DNA from: JBBECJ01 sp963763325 | GTDB taxonomy: Bacteria; Chloroflexota; Chloroflexia; Thermomicrobiales; CFX8 | Direction of reading: 5' to 3' | DNA length: 64,000 nucleotides | Assembly (NCBI GenBank): GCA_963763325.1 | Contig: CAVXOL010000024.1 | Location: 372,001-436,000 of the forward strand | Shown here: one piece after another, positions 1 to 8,011 of the stretch | Layout of the letters: each line of letters starts with the position of its first letter | Position numbering within the stretch: position 1 is the stretch's first letter | The notes under the pieces: model-generated | What the model was told of the DNA's origin: nothing | The model's input: the letters and a program-made list of their open reading frames with translations, nothing else | The model's database searches: none | Translations under genes and position numbers: made by a program

Positions 1-863
1 AAGCGGATCAACAACGTCGCTGTTCCCGCCAGGGTCGACGTCATCGCGGGATCGTCGATTGTCACGAGCAACAGGCCCGCGGCCGTCAATTCGGCAGCGC
101 CGAGTCCACCAGGCAGCATCGACGCGCCCCCTATCCAGGTTGACGCCGCGAAGACAAAGATCGATGCCATCAGAATGGTCCCGGACGCTGGAATACCAAG
201 CCCAACCAGGATCAGAAAAAATGCGATGCATTCACACATCCAGGACACGACGCCGATGGATACTGCCGTCACCAGCGGTCGAGGCCGGAGCAACACTCGA
301 GTGCTGTCGTACAACTCCACCATCGCCTCGCCTCGACGGCGACCGAGCCTTGTCCGCTCCAATGCCCGCAGGATTGCGTGGACCCAGGACTCTCGTTGAA
401 GTACGAAGAGGCCAATCACGCTCACAACTGCGCCAGCGACCAGCAACTGCCAACTGTTTCGGTAGACCGTCAGCCCGATGCCTGACAGTACCAGCAATGC
501 GAAGCCATCTGAGAGCCGTTCGGCGAAGATGACCGGCGCCGTTCGCGTCATCGGCACACCGGTCCGCAACCGGACCAGATACGACTTGAGCAACTCCCCT
601 ACCTTGCCCGGAGTCATCACCATCGTGAAGCCCGCGAGGAAGATCATCAATGAATCTCGGCGTGACAGTGTCGTGACATCGAGTAACCGGAGGTAGTACT
701 GCCACTTGACGAAACGCATGAAGTAGTTGAGTAACGTTAGGCCGAGCACGAACGGCAGCAACCGCCAGTCAAAGTCGCGCAGTGCTCGTGACAATGCGCC
801 AGCATCTATGATCAGCACGATCCCAACGACGACGATGACACCAATCAGGATGCCGACCATCAT
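1..863 (-). CDS. Flippase-like integral membrane protein, lysylphosphatidylglycerol synthase TM (UPF0104) family; C-terminus off the left edge
   Basis: An open frame runs off the left window edge, leaving 287 visible codons of alternating hydrophobic segments. From the ATG at 863, the first membrane segment spans residues 3-19. The family-typical TPGKVGEL stretch lies at residues 84-91, ERLSDG at 115-120, and a PGGLGAAE segment near residue 255. This family (AglD/MprF membrane domain) is thought to move or present lipid-linked substrates in the cytoplasmic membrane; the substrate here is unknown. A TTG at 887 preceded by GAGGG is an alternative start, because an in-frame TGA lies just upstream of it. 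It is transcribed away from larE. Confidence 0.75.
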   Translation of the reverse strand, partial: MMVGILIGVIVVVGIVLIIDAGALSRALRDFDWRLLPFVLGLTLLNYFMRFVKWQYYLRLLDVTTLSRRDSLMIFLAGFTMVMTPGKVGELLKSYLVRLRTGVPMTRTAPVIFAERLSDGFALLVLSGIGLTVYRNSWQLLVAGAVVSVIGLFVLQRESWVHAILRALERTRLGRRRGEAMVELYDSTRVLLRPRPLVTAVSIGVVSWMCECIAFFLILVGLGIPASGTILMASIFVFAASTWIGGASMLPGGLGAAELTAAGLLLVTIDDPAMTSTLAGTATLLIR

Positions 864-1046
864 TCGCCTGCGCAGTTGCTCGATCAATCGCTCGTAGCCC
901 TCAGTCGCCAGTCAATACGACACCGCCCTCTGCGGCGGCGAGACGTGACTATGCCAGATGCTGAGATGGGTTGCCGATTGCCGCGAGGCAGCAGCCGTTG
1001 TGGCGGGGTTCGGCTGTCAATCTGGCTGCCTACCCGTACACTGGAG

Positions 1047-1074
1047 TCGACATGTCGAGCAGCGGACGTCCGCT
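1047..1074. promoter_or_regulatory. Two adjacent perfect palindromes in a divergent promoter region
   Basis: TCGACATGTCGA (1047-1058) and AGCGGACGTCCGCT (1061-1074) are both perfect palindromes separated by 2 nt. They sit between the flippase-like gene and larE, about 20 nt upstream of the larE -35 box. They are possible operators; no regulator is identified. Confidence 0.35.
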
Positions 1075-1095
1075 TGATGTTGTTATGTCTCGTCA

Positions 1096-1125
1096 TTGAC
1101 AGCGGTTACTCTACTTCTGTAGCAT
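1096..1125 (+). promoter_or_regulatory. Sigma70-type promoter of larE
   Basis: TTGACA at 1096-1101, an 18-nt spacer and TAGCAT at 1120-1125 place the start of transcription near 1132, about 40 nt before the larE TTG codon. The -35 is perfect and the -10 matches 4 of 6. Confidence 0.5.
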
Positions 1126-1170
1126 CGAAGGCGGCTGCCAGCCGCTGACCCAATTTGAAAGGCCCGTCGA

Positions 1171-2004
1171 TTGTCTCCTGAGACCACACAGAAATACGAT
1201 AGGCTGCGCCAGATCGTTGGCGAAATGGAATCCGCGCTTGTCGCGTACAGCGCAGGGGTCGATTCAACGCTCGTTCTCAAGGTCGCTCACGACGTGCTAG
1301 GGGATCGAGTCCTCGCGGCTACAGGCCTGTCCGACACGTACCCCGAAGAAGAGATGGACGAGGCGAAGGCGCTTGCTGCTGAAATCGGTGCCGAACATGT
1401 GCGCATCAACACGATGGAGTTGACCGATCCGCGCTACGCCAGCAATAACAGCCAGCGCTGCTTCTTCTGCAAGACCGAGCTGTACTCCAGGTTAGCCGCC
1501 GTCGCGCAGGAACGAGGTTTCGCCTGGGTCCTGGACGGCACCAATGCTGATGATCTCGGCGACCACCGCCCGGGCCTGCGTGCCGCCCGAGACTGGAACG
1601 TCCGAAGCCCGCTCGTCGAAGCCGGACTGACCAAGCAGGAGATCCGCGAGATTTCCAACGAACTTGGCCTCCGAACCTGGGACAAGCCCGCCTTCGCCTG
1701 CCTTTCATCGCGATTTCTGTACGGCGACCCAATCACCGTCGAGAAGCTGCAGAAAGTCGCCAAGGCCGAGAGCGCGATGCGCGAGCTCGGCTTCAAGGGT
1801 TTCCGAGTCCGACACCATGACAATGTCGCCCGGATCGAGCTGGAACTGGAAGACATGCCGCGCGCGCTCGAACTACGTGAAGAAATCACGACCGGGGTGA
1901 CCCAGGCGGGATACGCCTTCGTCACGTTAGACCTGGGCGGTTATAAAGCCGGCAACCTCAATAAGCTGCTCAAACCAAAGGTCATCGCGGCATCAACAGG
2001 CTAG
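1171..2004 (+). CDS. larE: ATP-dependent sacrificial sulfur transferase LarE-like
   Basis: This 277-residue PP-loop ATPase carries SAGVDS (residues 27-32), an RCFFC pair (Cys97, Cys100) and AFACLSSR with Cys177. Cys177 aligns with the cysteine that Lactobacillus LarE sacrifices as sulfur donor when making the nickel-pincer cofactor of lactate racemase. In that pathway LarE thiolates the cofactor precursor after AMP activation; LarB and LarC would be needed but are not in this window. The TTG start is chosen because GAAAGG lies 8 nt upstream and the promoter at 1096-1125 fits. The gene stands alone and ends at an inverted repeat shared with the convergent dipeptidase. The family call is firm; the partner enzyme is unknown. 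Confidence 0.85.
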   Translation: MSPETTQKYDRLRQIVGEMESALVAYSAGVDSTLVLKVAHDVLGDRVLAATGLSDTYPEEEMDEAKALAAEIGAEHVRINTMELTDPRYASNNSQRCFFCKTELYSRLAAVAQERGFAWVLDGTNADDLGDHRPGLRAARDWNVRSPLVEAGLTKQEIREISNELGLRTWDKPAFACLSSRFLYGDPITVEKLQKVAKAESAMRELGFKGFRVRHHDNVARIELELEDMPRALELREEITTGVTQAGYAFVTLDLGGYKAGNLNKLLKPKVIAASTG

Positions 2005-2011
2005 GGATATT

Positions 2012-2085
2012 GGGATCAGGGACATCGGAATTCGGTCCTGCCCGTCGAATGGGCCCTGCGTCAAATTCCGTGTGTCCCTGATCCC
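2012..2085. terminator. Long imperfect inverted repeat between convergent genes, probable bidirectional terminator
   Basis: The left arm 2012-2032 begins GGGATCAGGGACA and ends GGAATT. The right arm 2064-2085 begins AATTCC and ends TGTCCCTGATCCC. Nineteen pairs form around a small internal mismatch, with a 31-nt loop. It lies between the ends of larE (+) and the dipeptidase (-). There is no T-run on either side. Confidence 0.5.
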
Positions 2086-2093
2086 GATTGTCA

Positions 2094-3171
2094 TTACTCG
2101 CCCCACGTCTCCTTCAGCACACGGACCCAGTTGGCATGTGCGATCTTGCGGAGTGCGTCGTCGTCGTATCCGCGATCGTGCATCGCTGCCATCAGCTTCG
2201 GCAAGCCAGCGGCGTCCTTGAGTTCGGCCGGCATCGTCGCGCCGTCATAGTCCGAGCCGAGCGCGACGCCGTCGATGCCCAGCTCTCGACCAGATGATCG
2301 ACGTGATCGACCATCACCGACAGCGGCGTGTCGGCGTCGTCGCTCCGCCATCCGGACGCAGGAAGCCGACATGATAGTTCAGGCCGACAACGCCGCCACT
2401 GTCACGAACGGCGTCAAGCTGCTTGTCGGTCAGGTTGCGCGGACTCTGGCTGATGACGTGGGCGTTGGAGTGGGTCGCAACCAGTGGCTTCGTCGGGATT
2501 GCCGCGACGTCCCAGAAGCCTTTCTCAGTGATGTGCGAAAGATCGACCATGATTCCGAGTTCGTTGCACTTGCGAACCAGATTCTTGCCGGCGTCCGTCA
2601 GGCCCGGTCCCAGGTCAGGTGAAGATGGGAACTTGAACGGCACTCCGTAGGCGAAGGCATTGATTCGGCTCCAGGTGAGTCCCAACGAGCGAAGTCCTGC
2701 CTGATAAAAGACTTCCAGCGCGTCCAGATCGGTATCGATCGGCTCGGCGCCTTCGAAGTGAAGCAGCATCGCGAAAATGCCGTTGTCGAGGCAATGCTGG
2801 AGTTCGGCGGCCGTCCGGACGATCTTGACCTTCCCCTGCGACTCTCGTTCGACCCGGAAGAGTGTCGCTGCCAGCTTCATCGCTTCTGGCAAGGCGTGGT
2901 CGAGGCCCATCGGCTCCGGCATCGTGCTGACATCTCCGTAGCGCGCCATTGCCCGCTCTGCAGCCTCATCGGGATCAGTCAGATCCTCGAAGCTCTGTGG
3001 GTCGCGGATGTAAACCGCAAAGAACCCGCCACCCAAACCTCCCTCGATCGATCGCGGCAGGTCAATATGACCCTCGTCCGTCTTCTCGAAGAACGATCTG
3101 CCGGTACCTGTCAGACTCAGGACAGTGTCGTTGTGGCCGTCAAAGACGACCGGAAACGTCGATTCACTCAT
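2094..3171 (-). pseudogene. Membrane dipeptidase (peptidase M19 family), broken by two frameshifts
   Basis: The N-terminal part (3171 down to about 2340) contains VFDGHNDT (zinc His/Asp), HFEGAEP (bridging Glu), LVDLSH and ATHSNAH, all hallmarks of zinc dipeptidases that cleave dipeptides and some beta-lactams. Translation then passes through two other frames: DTPLSVMVDHVDHLVE in one, then ELGIDGVALGSDYDGAT and the C-terminus in the next. Two one-base losses near 2335-2345 and 2280-2290 would join all three into a normal protein of about 359 residues. No catalytic residue is lost apart from the frame. It may be a sequencing artefact rather than decay. The ATG at 3171 has GGGAGA just upstream on the minus strand. 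Confidence 0.8.
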
Positions 3172-3245
3172 GTACGTGTCTCCCTCTCCCTATTCGTCGG
3201 CACTCGTCTGGCCATTGTCGCCGAAGTTGCCTCCAACGTGAAGGA

Positions 3246-4421
3246 CTACACCAATGACTCAATCGCCAAGCAGAAGCGGTCAACTTCGTCTTCAGAGTTG
3301 TAATAGTGGACTGATGCGCGCACAACCTGCGTCAGACCACGATCCTCCATGTCGAGACGTGTCGACGGTGTACGAGAGACAGTCACATTCATTGACTGAG
3401 CAGCAAGCGCACTCTTAACTTCAAGCAGGTCAACGCCCTCGATCGTGAATGTGACAATCCCGCACTGAACCGCCCCGATGTCGCGAACCGTTACGCCGGG
3501 GATGATGGTCAGGCAGGCTCGCAGTCGACCGGCGAGCAACTGGATACGCTCCCAGATTGAGTCGATGCCCCACTCGAGCACATAGTCGAGCGCGACGCCG
3601 AGTCCGATCTTCGCCGCGTAGTTCGTTTCCCAGTTCTCGAACCGGCGAGCGTCATCGCGGATCGAGTAGGTGTCGCGGGAGGTCCACTGCGCGGCATGCA
3701 GGTCAAGCATGATCGGCTCGAGCTGATCGAGGATGCCTCGTCGGATGTACAGGAACCCGGTGCCACGTGGCCCGCGTAGATACTTGCGACCTGTCGTCGA
3801 GAGCATGTCGCATCCAATTGCCTCGACGTCGACAGGAAGCTGTCCTACCGACTGGCACGCGTCGATCAGGTAAAGGACGCCCGCTTGCCTTGCCACCTCT
3901 CCTACTTCGGCGGCCGGGTTGACAAGGCCACCGTTCGTCGGAACATGGGTGATTGAGATCAGCCGAACCTTGTCGTCGATCATCGACTGAAGGTGCTCAA
4001 TCGAGAGTTGCCCATGCTCATCGTTCGGGACGACTTCGACATGTACTCCAAACTTCTGAGCGGCCTGAAGGTAGGCGATGTAGTTGCTCGCATACTCCGA
4101 CATCGCCGTCAGGATGCGATCGCCTGGATTGAACGGGATTGAGTAGAAAGCCATGTCCCAGGCTCGAGTTGCGTTCTCGATAACAGCGATCTCATCAGGA
4201 GACGCGCCAATCAGCGAAGCAGCCGCGTTGTATACGCGCTCGACCTCGTTGCGAGCTGCGTCAGCCGATTCGTACCCACCGATGCTCGCTTCGAGGCGGA
4301 GGTGCTCGATCTGAGCATCAAGCACCCTGTCCGGCATGAGCGACGACCCGGCGTTGTTGAAATGCAGGACGTTCTCGCAACCTGGTGTCTCGCGTCGTGC
4401 GCGGTCGATATTTATCGGCAT
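3246..4421 (-). CDS. Class V aminotransferase-fold PLP-dependent enzyme
   Basis: This 391-residue protein has the fold-type I pattern of cysteine desulfurases and isopenicillin-N epimerases. FNNAGSSLMP lies near residue 21, THVPTNGG near 159, DACQSVGQ at 187-194 (PLP-binding Asp), and TTGRKYLRGPRG carries the Schiff-base Lys213. The start at 4421 is preferred over an upstream in-frame ATG at 4451 because GGGGAGGGA sits directly before it. The substrate cannot be told from sequence: desulfurase, lyase or epimerase activities all occur in this family. The promoter region contains a perfect 14-bp palindrome. Confidence 0.85.
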   Translation of the reverse strand: MPINIDRARRETPGCENVLHFNNAGSSLMPDRVLDAQIEHLRLEASIGGYESADAARNEVERVYNAAASLIGASPDEIAVIENATRAWDMAFYSIPFNPGDRILTAMSEYASNYIAYLQAAQKFGVHVEVVPNDEHGQLSIEHLQSMIDDKVRLISITHVPTNGGLVNPAAEVGEVARQAGVLYLIDACQSVGQLPVDVEAIGCDMLSTTGRKYLRGPRGTGFLYIRRGILDQLEPIMLDLHAAQWTSRDTYSIRDDARRFENWETNYAAKIGLGVALDYVLEWGIDSIWERIQLLAGRLRACLTIIPGVTVRDIGAVQCGIVTFTIEGVDLLEVKSALAAQSMNVTVSRTPSTRLDMEDRGLTQVVRASVHYYNSEDEVDRFCLAIESLV

Positions 4422-4465
4422 TGCCCGTCCCTCCCCGGCGGCATCGAACACACTCAGGCGACCCT

Positions 4466-4479
4466 TGAAATCGATTTCA
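4466..4479. promoter_or_regulatory. Perfect 14-bp palindrome upstream of the class V aminotransferase
   Basis: TGAAATCGATTTCA lies 45-58 nt upstream of the aminotransferase start. It is AT-rich relative to its surroundings, as expected for an operator. Confidence 0.4.
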
Positions 4480-4529
4480 GTCGGGCCGCGAGCATTCTAA
4501 CCGCGCAGGGTGGGAAGTGAGGGGAGTGG

Positions 4530-5126
4530 CTACGCGCCGATCGGCAACGATTCGATGGCTTCCGCGCCACGCATCACGACCGCTCCCGGCTTTGCAGATT
4601 CTCGAACGAGGACGAGAAGCGCGTCGAGCAATTCGTCGCCGGTGCGTCCGTCGAGGGGGGCACTCACTAACGCTGCCTGAACTGGGGTTGGCGACTCCAT
4701 CATCGCGCGCCGCAGGAGCATCAGGGCGCCACCTCGCGATGTCTCGGGTAGGAGGAGGATGATCAGGTTACGGCGGCAGACGACCAGGTCATCGGCGCCA
4801 CGCACCGCTTCGCGCCAACGATCTGCCGCGCCAGGCTGGCGAATTGCCAGTACACTGAAATCACGATCGTACCGGGAAGCACGGTCGGCCTCGCGCATGA
4901 TTCGATCGCGCAAGTCCATCTCAAGCCTGAGTGATCCAAGTTCGCCTTCGAATGGCCCAATTCGACCTATCCGCACTGTGACAAGCGCCGCGCCAAGCCC
5001 AATCATCAGCAACGCGTAGTAGACGACGGAACTGACTCGATCACCCAGGGCAAGCAGCCCAGCAAGTGCCAGGGCGGCACCTGCCAGCGTAAACATCAGC
5101 GCGAGAACGATTTCCTTACCCCGCAT
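4530..5126 (-). CDS. Membrane protein with degenerate GGDEF-like domain
   Basis: The 198-residue product has two N-terminal membrane helices (about residues 6-26 and 33-51). A cytoplasmic part follows whose layout matches a diguanylate cyclase: DLRDRIMREADRASRYDRDF, then SVLAI, then a stretch ending in LIILLLPET and GGALMLLRRAM. Where an active cyclase has GG[DE]EF, this protein reads VVCRRNLIILLLPE, so catalysis and the metal site are absent. A nucleotide-binding or purely structural role is an inference. The start at 5126 has GAGGAGTG upstream; the longer in-frame extension to 5273 would overlap the divergent M42 gene. Confidence 0.65.
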   Translation of the reverse strand: MRGKEIVLALMFTLAGAALALAGLLALGDRVSSVVYYALLMIGLGAALVTVRIGRIGPFEGELGSLRLEMDLRDRIMREADRASRYDRDFSVLAIRQPGAADRWREAVRGADDLVVCRRNLIILLLPETSRGGALMLLRRAMMESPTPVQAALVSAPLDGRTGDELLDALLVLVRESAKPGAVVMRGAEAIESLPIGA

Positions 5127-5178
5127 CGACTGCACTCCTCTACCCGGAACTCGGCGCGTTATCCCAGCTCGTCCGACT

Positions 5179-5207
5179 TTGACCGTCCCAGGTGACCCTG
5201 TTAGAGT
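5179..5207 (+). promoter_or_regulatory. Promoter of the first M42 aminopeptidase gene
   Basis: TTGACC at 5179-5184, a 17-nt spacer and TAGAGT at 5202-5207 predict transcription from about 5214. This supports the ATG at 5235 as the start. Confidence 0.5.
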
Positions 5208-5234
5208 CTCGCAGCGCAAGGTGGTTCCGACCAG

Positions 5235-6374
5235 ATGCCGAAAGTACCGCAAGTTGCGCGTACTACCAGCCATCTAGTACATGAAAGGGTGGGACTGAGG
5301 GTGCCGAACCAACCGGAATCAAACCTGAACTTCGATCTGCTGAAACGGATTTGCGAAACACCCGGCGTCGCTGGACGTGAAGACGCCGTCCGAGCGCTCG
5401 TGCGCGATGAGATGTCCGGGCTTGTTGATACCGTGTCCGTCGATGCCCTTGGGAACGTGATCGGTGTCCGCAAGGGCGAGGGTGGGCCACGAGTCATCAT
5501 CATGGCACACATGGACGAGATTGGATTTCTGGTCAAGCACATCGACGACAAGGGATTCATTCGCGTCCAACCAGTCGGAGGCTTCGATCCGCGCGTCCTG
5601 CCTGCCCAGCGTGTCATCGTCCACGGATTCGGTGGCGAGCAATTACGGGGCGCGCTCCAGATCGGAGCGAAGCCGATTCATCTGCTTGATCCCGGCGACA
5701 TCAAGCCACCAAAAGTCGACGATCTGTTTGTCGACCTCGGCTTCAGCGGCGACGAGGTCAGGGCACGTGTTGAGGTCGGTGACATGGTAACGCTCGATCG
5801 GACGGTGGAGCGGGTCGGCAACAACGTGATGGGGAAATCGCTCGACGACCGGATTTGTGTCTTTCAGATGATCGAGGCATTGCGCCAGCTGTCAGGTCCA
5901 ACCCAGGCAGAAATCGTCGCCGTTGCGACGACGCAGGAAGAGGTCGGCCTGCGTGGTGCGTCGACTGCCGCATATCAAGTTGAGGCGCAGATCGCGGTTG
6001 CGCTGGACATCACGCTTGCGCAGGACATCCCAGGCGGAGCCGAGCAGGATCAGGTCACCCGGCTCAATGATGGCGCTGCAATCAAGATCATGGATTCGTC
6101 TACGATCTCAAACCACAAGCTCGTTCGGCACATGCGCGACGTTGCCGAGGCGAACAACATCCCCTACCAGCTCGAGATTCTACCGCGCGGCGGAACTGAC
6201 GCTGGAGCCGCCCAACGGGCACGAGCAGGCGTGCCGGCTGTCACGATCTCAATTCCGACGCGCTACGTTCACACGGTCAACGAGATGGCATCAATCAGCG
6301 ATGTCGAAGCATCGATCAATTTGCTTGCGCGCTACCTCGAACAGGCCCACGCCGGCCAGTACGGATTCGAATAG
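5235..6374 (+). CDS. M42 family metallo-aminopeptidase (glutamyl aminopeptidase/endoglucanase-like)
   Basis: This 379-residue cytoplasmic di-metal peptidase has AHMDEIGF (His92, Asp94), GKSLDDR, the catalytic Glu pair in TTQEEVGLRG, a metal Asp in VALDITLAQD and the C-terminal PTRYVHT histidine. M42 enzymes form tetrahedral dodecamers that trim short peptides. The ATG at 5235 fits the promoter; GTG codons at 5289 and 5301 are alternatives, since the family usually begins near the LLKRICETPG segment. A second M42 gene lies at 38194-39276. Confidence 0.9.
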   Translation: MPKVPQVARTTSHLVHERVGLRVPNQPESNLNFDLLKRICETPGVAGREDAVRALVRDEMSGLVDTVSVDALGNVIGVRKGEGGPRVIIMAHMDEIGFLVKHIDDKGFIRVQPVGGFDPRVLPAQRVIVHGFGGEQLRGALQIGAKPIHLLDPGDIKPPKVDDLFVDLGFSGDEVRARVEVGDMVTLDRTVERVGNNVMGKSLDDRICVFQMIEALRQLSGPTQAEIVAVATTQEEVGLRGASTAAYQVEAQIAVALDITLAQDIPGGAEQDQVTRLNDGAAIKIMDSSTISNHKLVRHMRDVAEANNIPYQLEILPRGGTDAGAAQRARAGVPAVTISIPTRYVHTVNEMASISDVEASINLLARYLEQAHAGQYGFE

Positions 6375-6404
6375 ACCTGAACGTCACGCTCCAGGGACAC
6401 TGAA

Positions 6405-6432
6405 AACCGGGAGCCTCAATGGCGTCCCGGTT
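6405..6432. terminator. Hairpin terminator between convergent genes
   Basis: AACCGGGA (6405-6412) pairs with TCCCGGTT (6425-6432), with an inner GCC/GGC extension around a TCAAT loop. It lies downstream of the M42 gene and of the small membrane protein that faces it. Confidence 0.6.
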
Positions 6433-6460
6433 CATCATCCAATCGTAGGATCGGGAGTCG

Positions 6461-6745
6461 TCACGCCGCTTCGTCAACCCGGTCGCTCGAGTGGATCAGT
6501 GCCGGAACCAACCGCATCCCTGGACGAAAGTGAATTGCGACCTCGCGGCCAACCGCCAACAGACCGGCAATCGCCAGACCGAATCCAATGCCGGGATTTA
6601 CCGTCTCCATGATCGCGAGCTGCAGCCCTGAAATACTCATCAGAATGCCGACCGCGGCGCCTTCGCGTCCGTGGGCAACCGACCACGTAAACAGCCCGGC
6701 TGAGTAGCCGACCAGCACGATGTAGCCGATGATCCAGAACATCAT
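6461..6745 (-). CDS. Small membrane protein of unknown function
   Basis: The 94-residue product begins MMFWIIGYIVLVGYSAGLF and shows about three hydrophobic segments, followed by a short charged tail. The start at 6745 is preceded by AAGGAGGACA, a near-perfect ribosome binding site, so the longer in-frame reading to 6802 is unlikely. I recognise no family. Confidence 0.6.
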   Translation of the reverse strand: MMFWIIGYIVLVGYSAGLFTWSVAHGREGAAVGILMSISGLQLAIMETVNPGIGFGLAIAGLLAVGREVAIHFRPGMRLVPALIHSSDRVDEAA

Positions 6746-6869
6746 TGTCCTCCTTGCCGGCAGCGCATCCGTTGCGTTACGGACCTTCTCAATCATGATC
6801 ACAGGATACGTCCTCGAACAGTCTATCGCGTCATCCGAGTGGCTGGTTCACCGCGTCCAACTGACCGAT

Positions 6870-6893
6870 ACTGTACCTGTCCTCTCGTACAGT
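6870..6893. promoter_or_regulatory. Inverted repeat ACTGTAC-N10-GTACAGT
   Basis: Two perfect 7-bp arms are separated by 10 nt, about 30 nt upstream of the recombinase -35 box. The spacing suits a dimeric regulator contacting successive major grooves. Confidence 0.4.
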
Positions 6894-6922
6894 GCATCGC
6901 CGTCATGCGTGGTGGCAAGCGA

Positions 6923-6951
6923 TTGCGCTCGTCCACTTCGCGGCTTATACT
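6923..6951 (+). promoter_or_regulatory. Promoter of the recombinase-lipoprotein pair
   Basis: TTGCGC at 6923-6928, 17 nt, then TATACT at 6946-6951. Transcription would begin near 6958, which rules out the in-frame start at 6839 and supports ATG 7001. Confidence 0.6.
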
Positions 6952-7000
6952 ACCACTATGTACGTACAGAGTGAACAACCACACACATCAAGCGATCACG

Positions 7001-8011
7001 ATGAACTCGAATAGCGCCATGACGGTCCAGGATGCCCACCGTCTGTTCATCGACGAAGACTTGCGACTCTCGCCCCGCTCGCGGAGAACGTATGACTATT
7101 CGCTGCGCTGCTTTCTGGAGTTCGTTGAGCGTGACTTTGGGCTCGTCGCATCCACCGCTCCTGTCACAGATCTCAAGATCGAGCATGTGACGGCATTCGT
7201 GTCGACGATGATGCCGCGTGACCTCCGTCAGCCGGAGGAGGTCTCACGGATGCGGACCGTCCAGACGCAGTTGGCGGCGATCCGCAAGTGGTACGCCTAC
7301 CTTGCGGCGTATGACTTCCATCCTGACCTGCCGACCGACAAGCTACGGACCCGCGTGAGCGCGATGCTTCCAAGATTCTCCCCACCACCACCGGATGTCC
7401 ACCTGACGGATCTGGAGCAAATTCTCGGCTACGTGCGCGAGCTCCCTCGTGAATCCAAGCCCGCGCACGAGTTGCGGAGGCTCAAAGTCAGAGCGATGGT
7501 CCTGTTCCTCTACCGAACTGGCGTCCGCGTGTCCGAGCTCTGCGCGCTTCGACGACGCGACGTGGATATCGAAAATGGGACTGCCGGTATTTACCGTGCA
7601 AAGGGCGGCAAGAGCCGGACGGTGCTGTTCGACAACGAAACGGCCGAGGCGCTCGTCACCTACTGGACAGCGCGCGGTGATGGAGGCCGAGGAATCGGCG
7701 CCAATCCGGCGTTTTCAGGACGTGACAAACCTGGTGTTCCAGGGGCGGCAATCTCGCCTCGGACGGTCGAGCACATCGTCAGCCAGTTGTGCATTGGTGC
7801 CGGCGTCGAGGCAGAGATTACTCCACACTCGTTCCGACACGGCCTGGCGTCAGAGCTGGTTCGACGGAGGGTCCGTGAATCCACCGTCCAGACGCTCCTC
7901 GGCCATGCGTCACCGGCAACGACACGAATCTACGTCCACAAGACAGCGCAGGAGGTGTCGGACGAATATCAGGAAGCATTTGGCACATACCGCAAGCCGG
8001 ATGGCGCGTAA
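7001..8011 (+). CDS. Tyrosine recombinase (XerC/XerD-like integrase)
   Basis: The 336-residue protein has an N-terminal SAM-like DNA-binding domain (about residues 7-110) and a catalytic domain with the complete set: Arg176 in TGVRVSE, Lys201 in AKGGKSR, His276 and Arg279 in HSFRHG, His302 in LLGHAS and the nucleophile Tyr311 in TTRIYVH. It can therefore cut and rejoin DNA through a 3'-phosphotyrosine. No attachment site, phage or integron structure lies around it. It could be the chromosomal Xer enzyme or a solitary integrase. Its last 11 nt overlap the following lipoprotein gene, implying translational coupling. Confidence 0.9.
   Translation: MNSNSAMTVQDAHRLFIDEDLRLSPRSRRTYDYSLRCFLEFVERDFGLVASTAPVTDLKIEHVTAFVSTMMPRDLRQPEEVSRMRTVQTQLAAIRKWYAYLAAYDFHPDLPTDKLRTRVSAMLPRFSPPPPDVHLTDLEQILGYVRELPRESKPAHELRRLKVRAMVLFLYRTGVRVSELCALRRRDVDIENGTAGIYRAKGGKSRTVLFDNETAEALVTYWTARGDGGRGIGANPAFSGRDKPGVPGAAISPRTVEHIVSQLCIGAGVEAEITPHSFRHGLASELVRRRVRESTVQTLLGHASPATTRIYVHKTAQEVSDEYQEAFGTYRKPDGA

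Noticed and set aside
6870..6893. LexA/SOS box
   Set aside because: The arms do not match the GAAC-N4-GTTC or CTGT-N8-ACAG consensus, and the spacing differs.
6839..7000. N-terminal extension of the tyrosine recombinase
   Set aside because: It lies upstream of and across the predicted promoter at 6923-6951, and the family N-terminal domain starts after residue 55 of that reading.
7449..8000. Long upstream reading for the lipoprotein gene
   Set aside because: It is a frame-shadow of the recombinase. The signal peptide with lipobox begins at ATG 8001.
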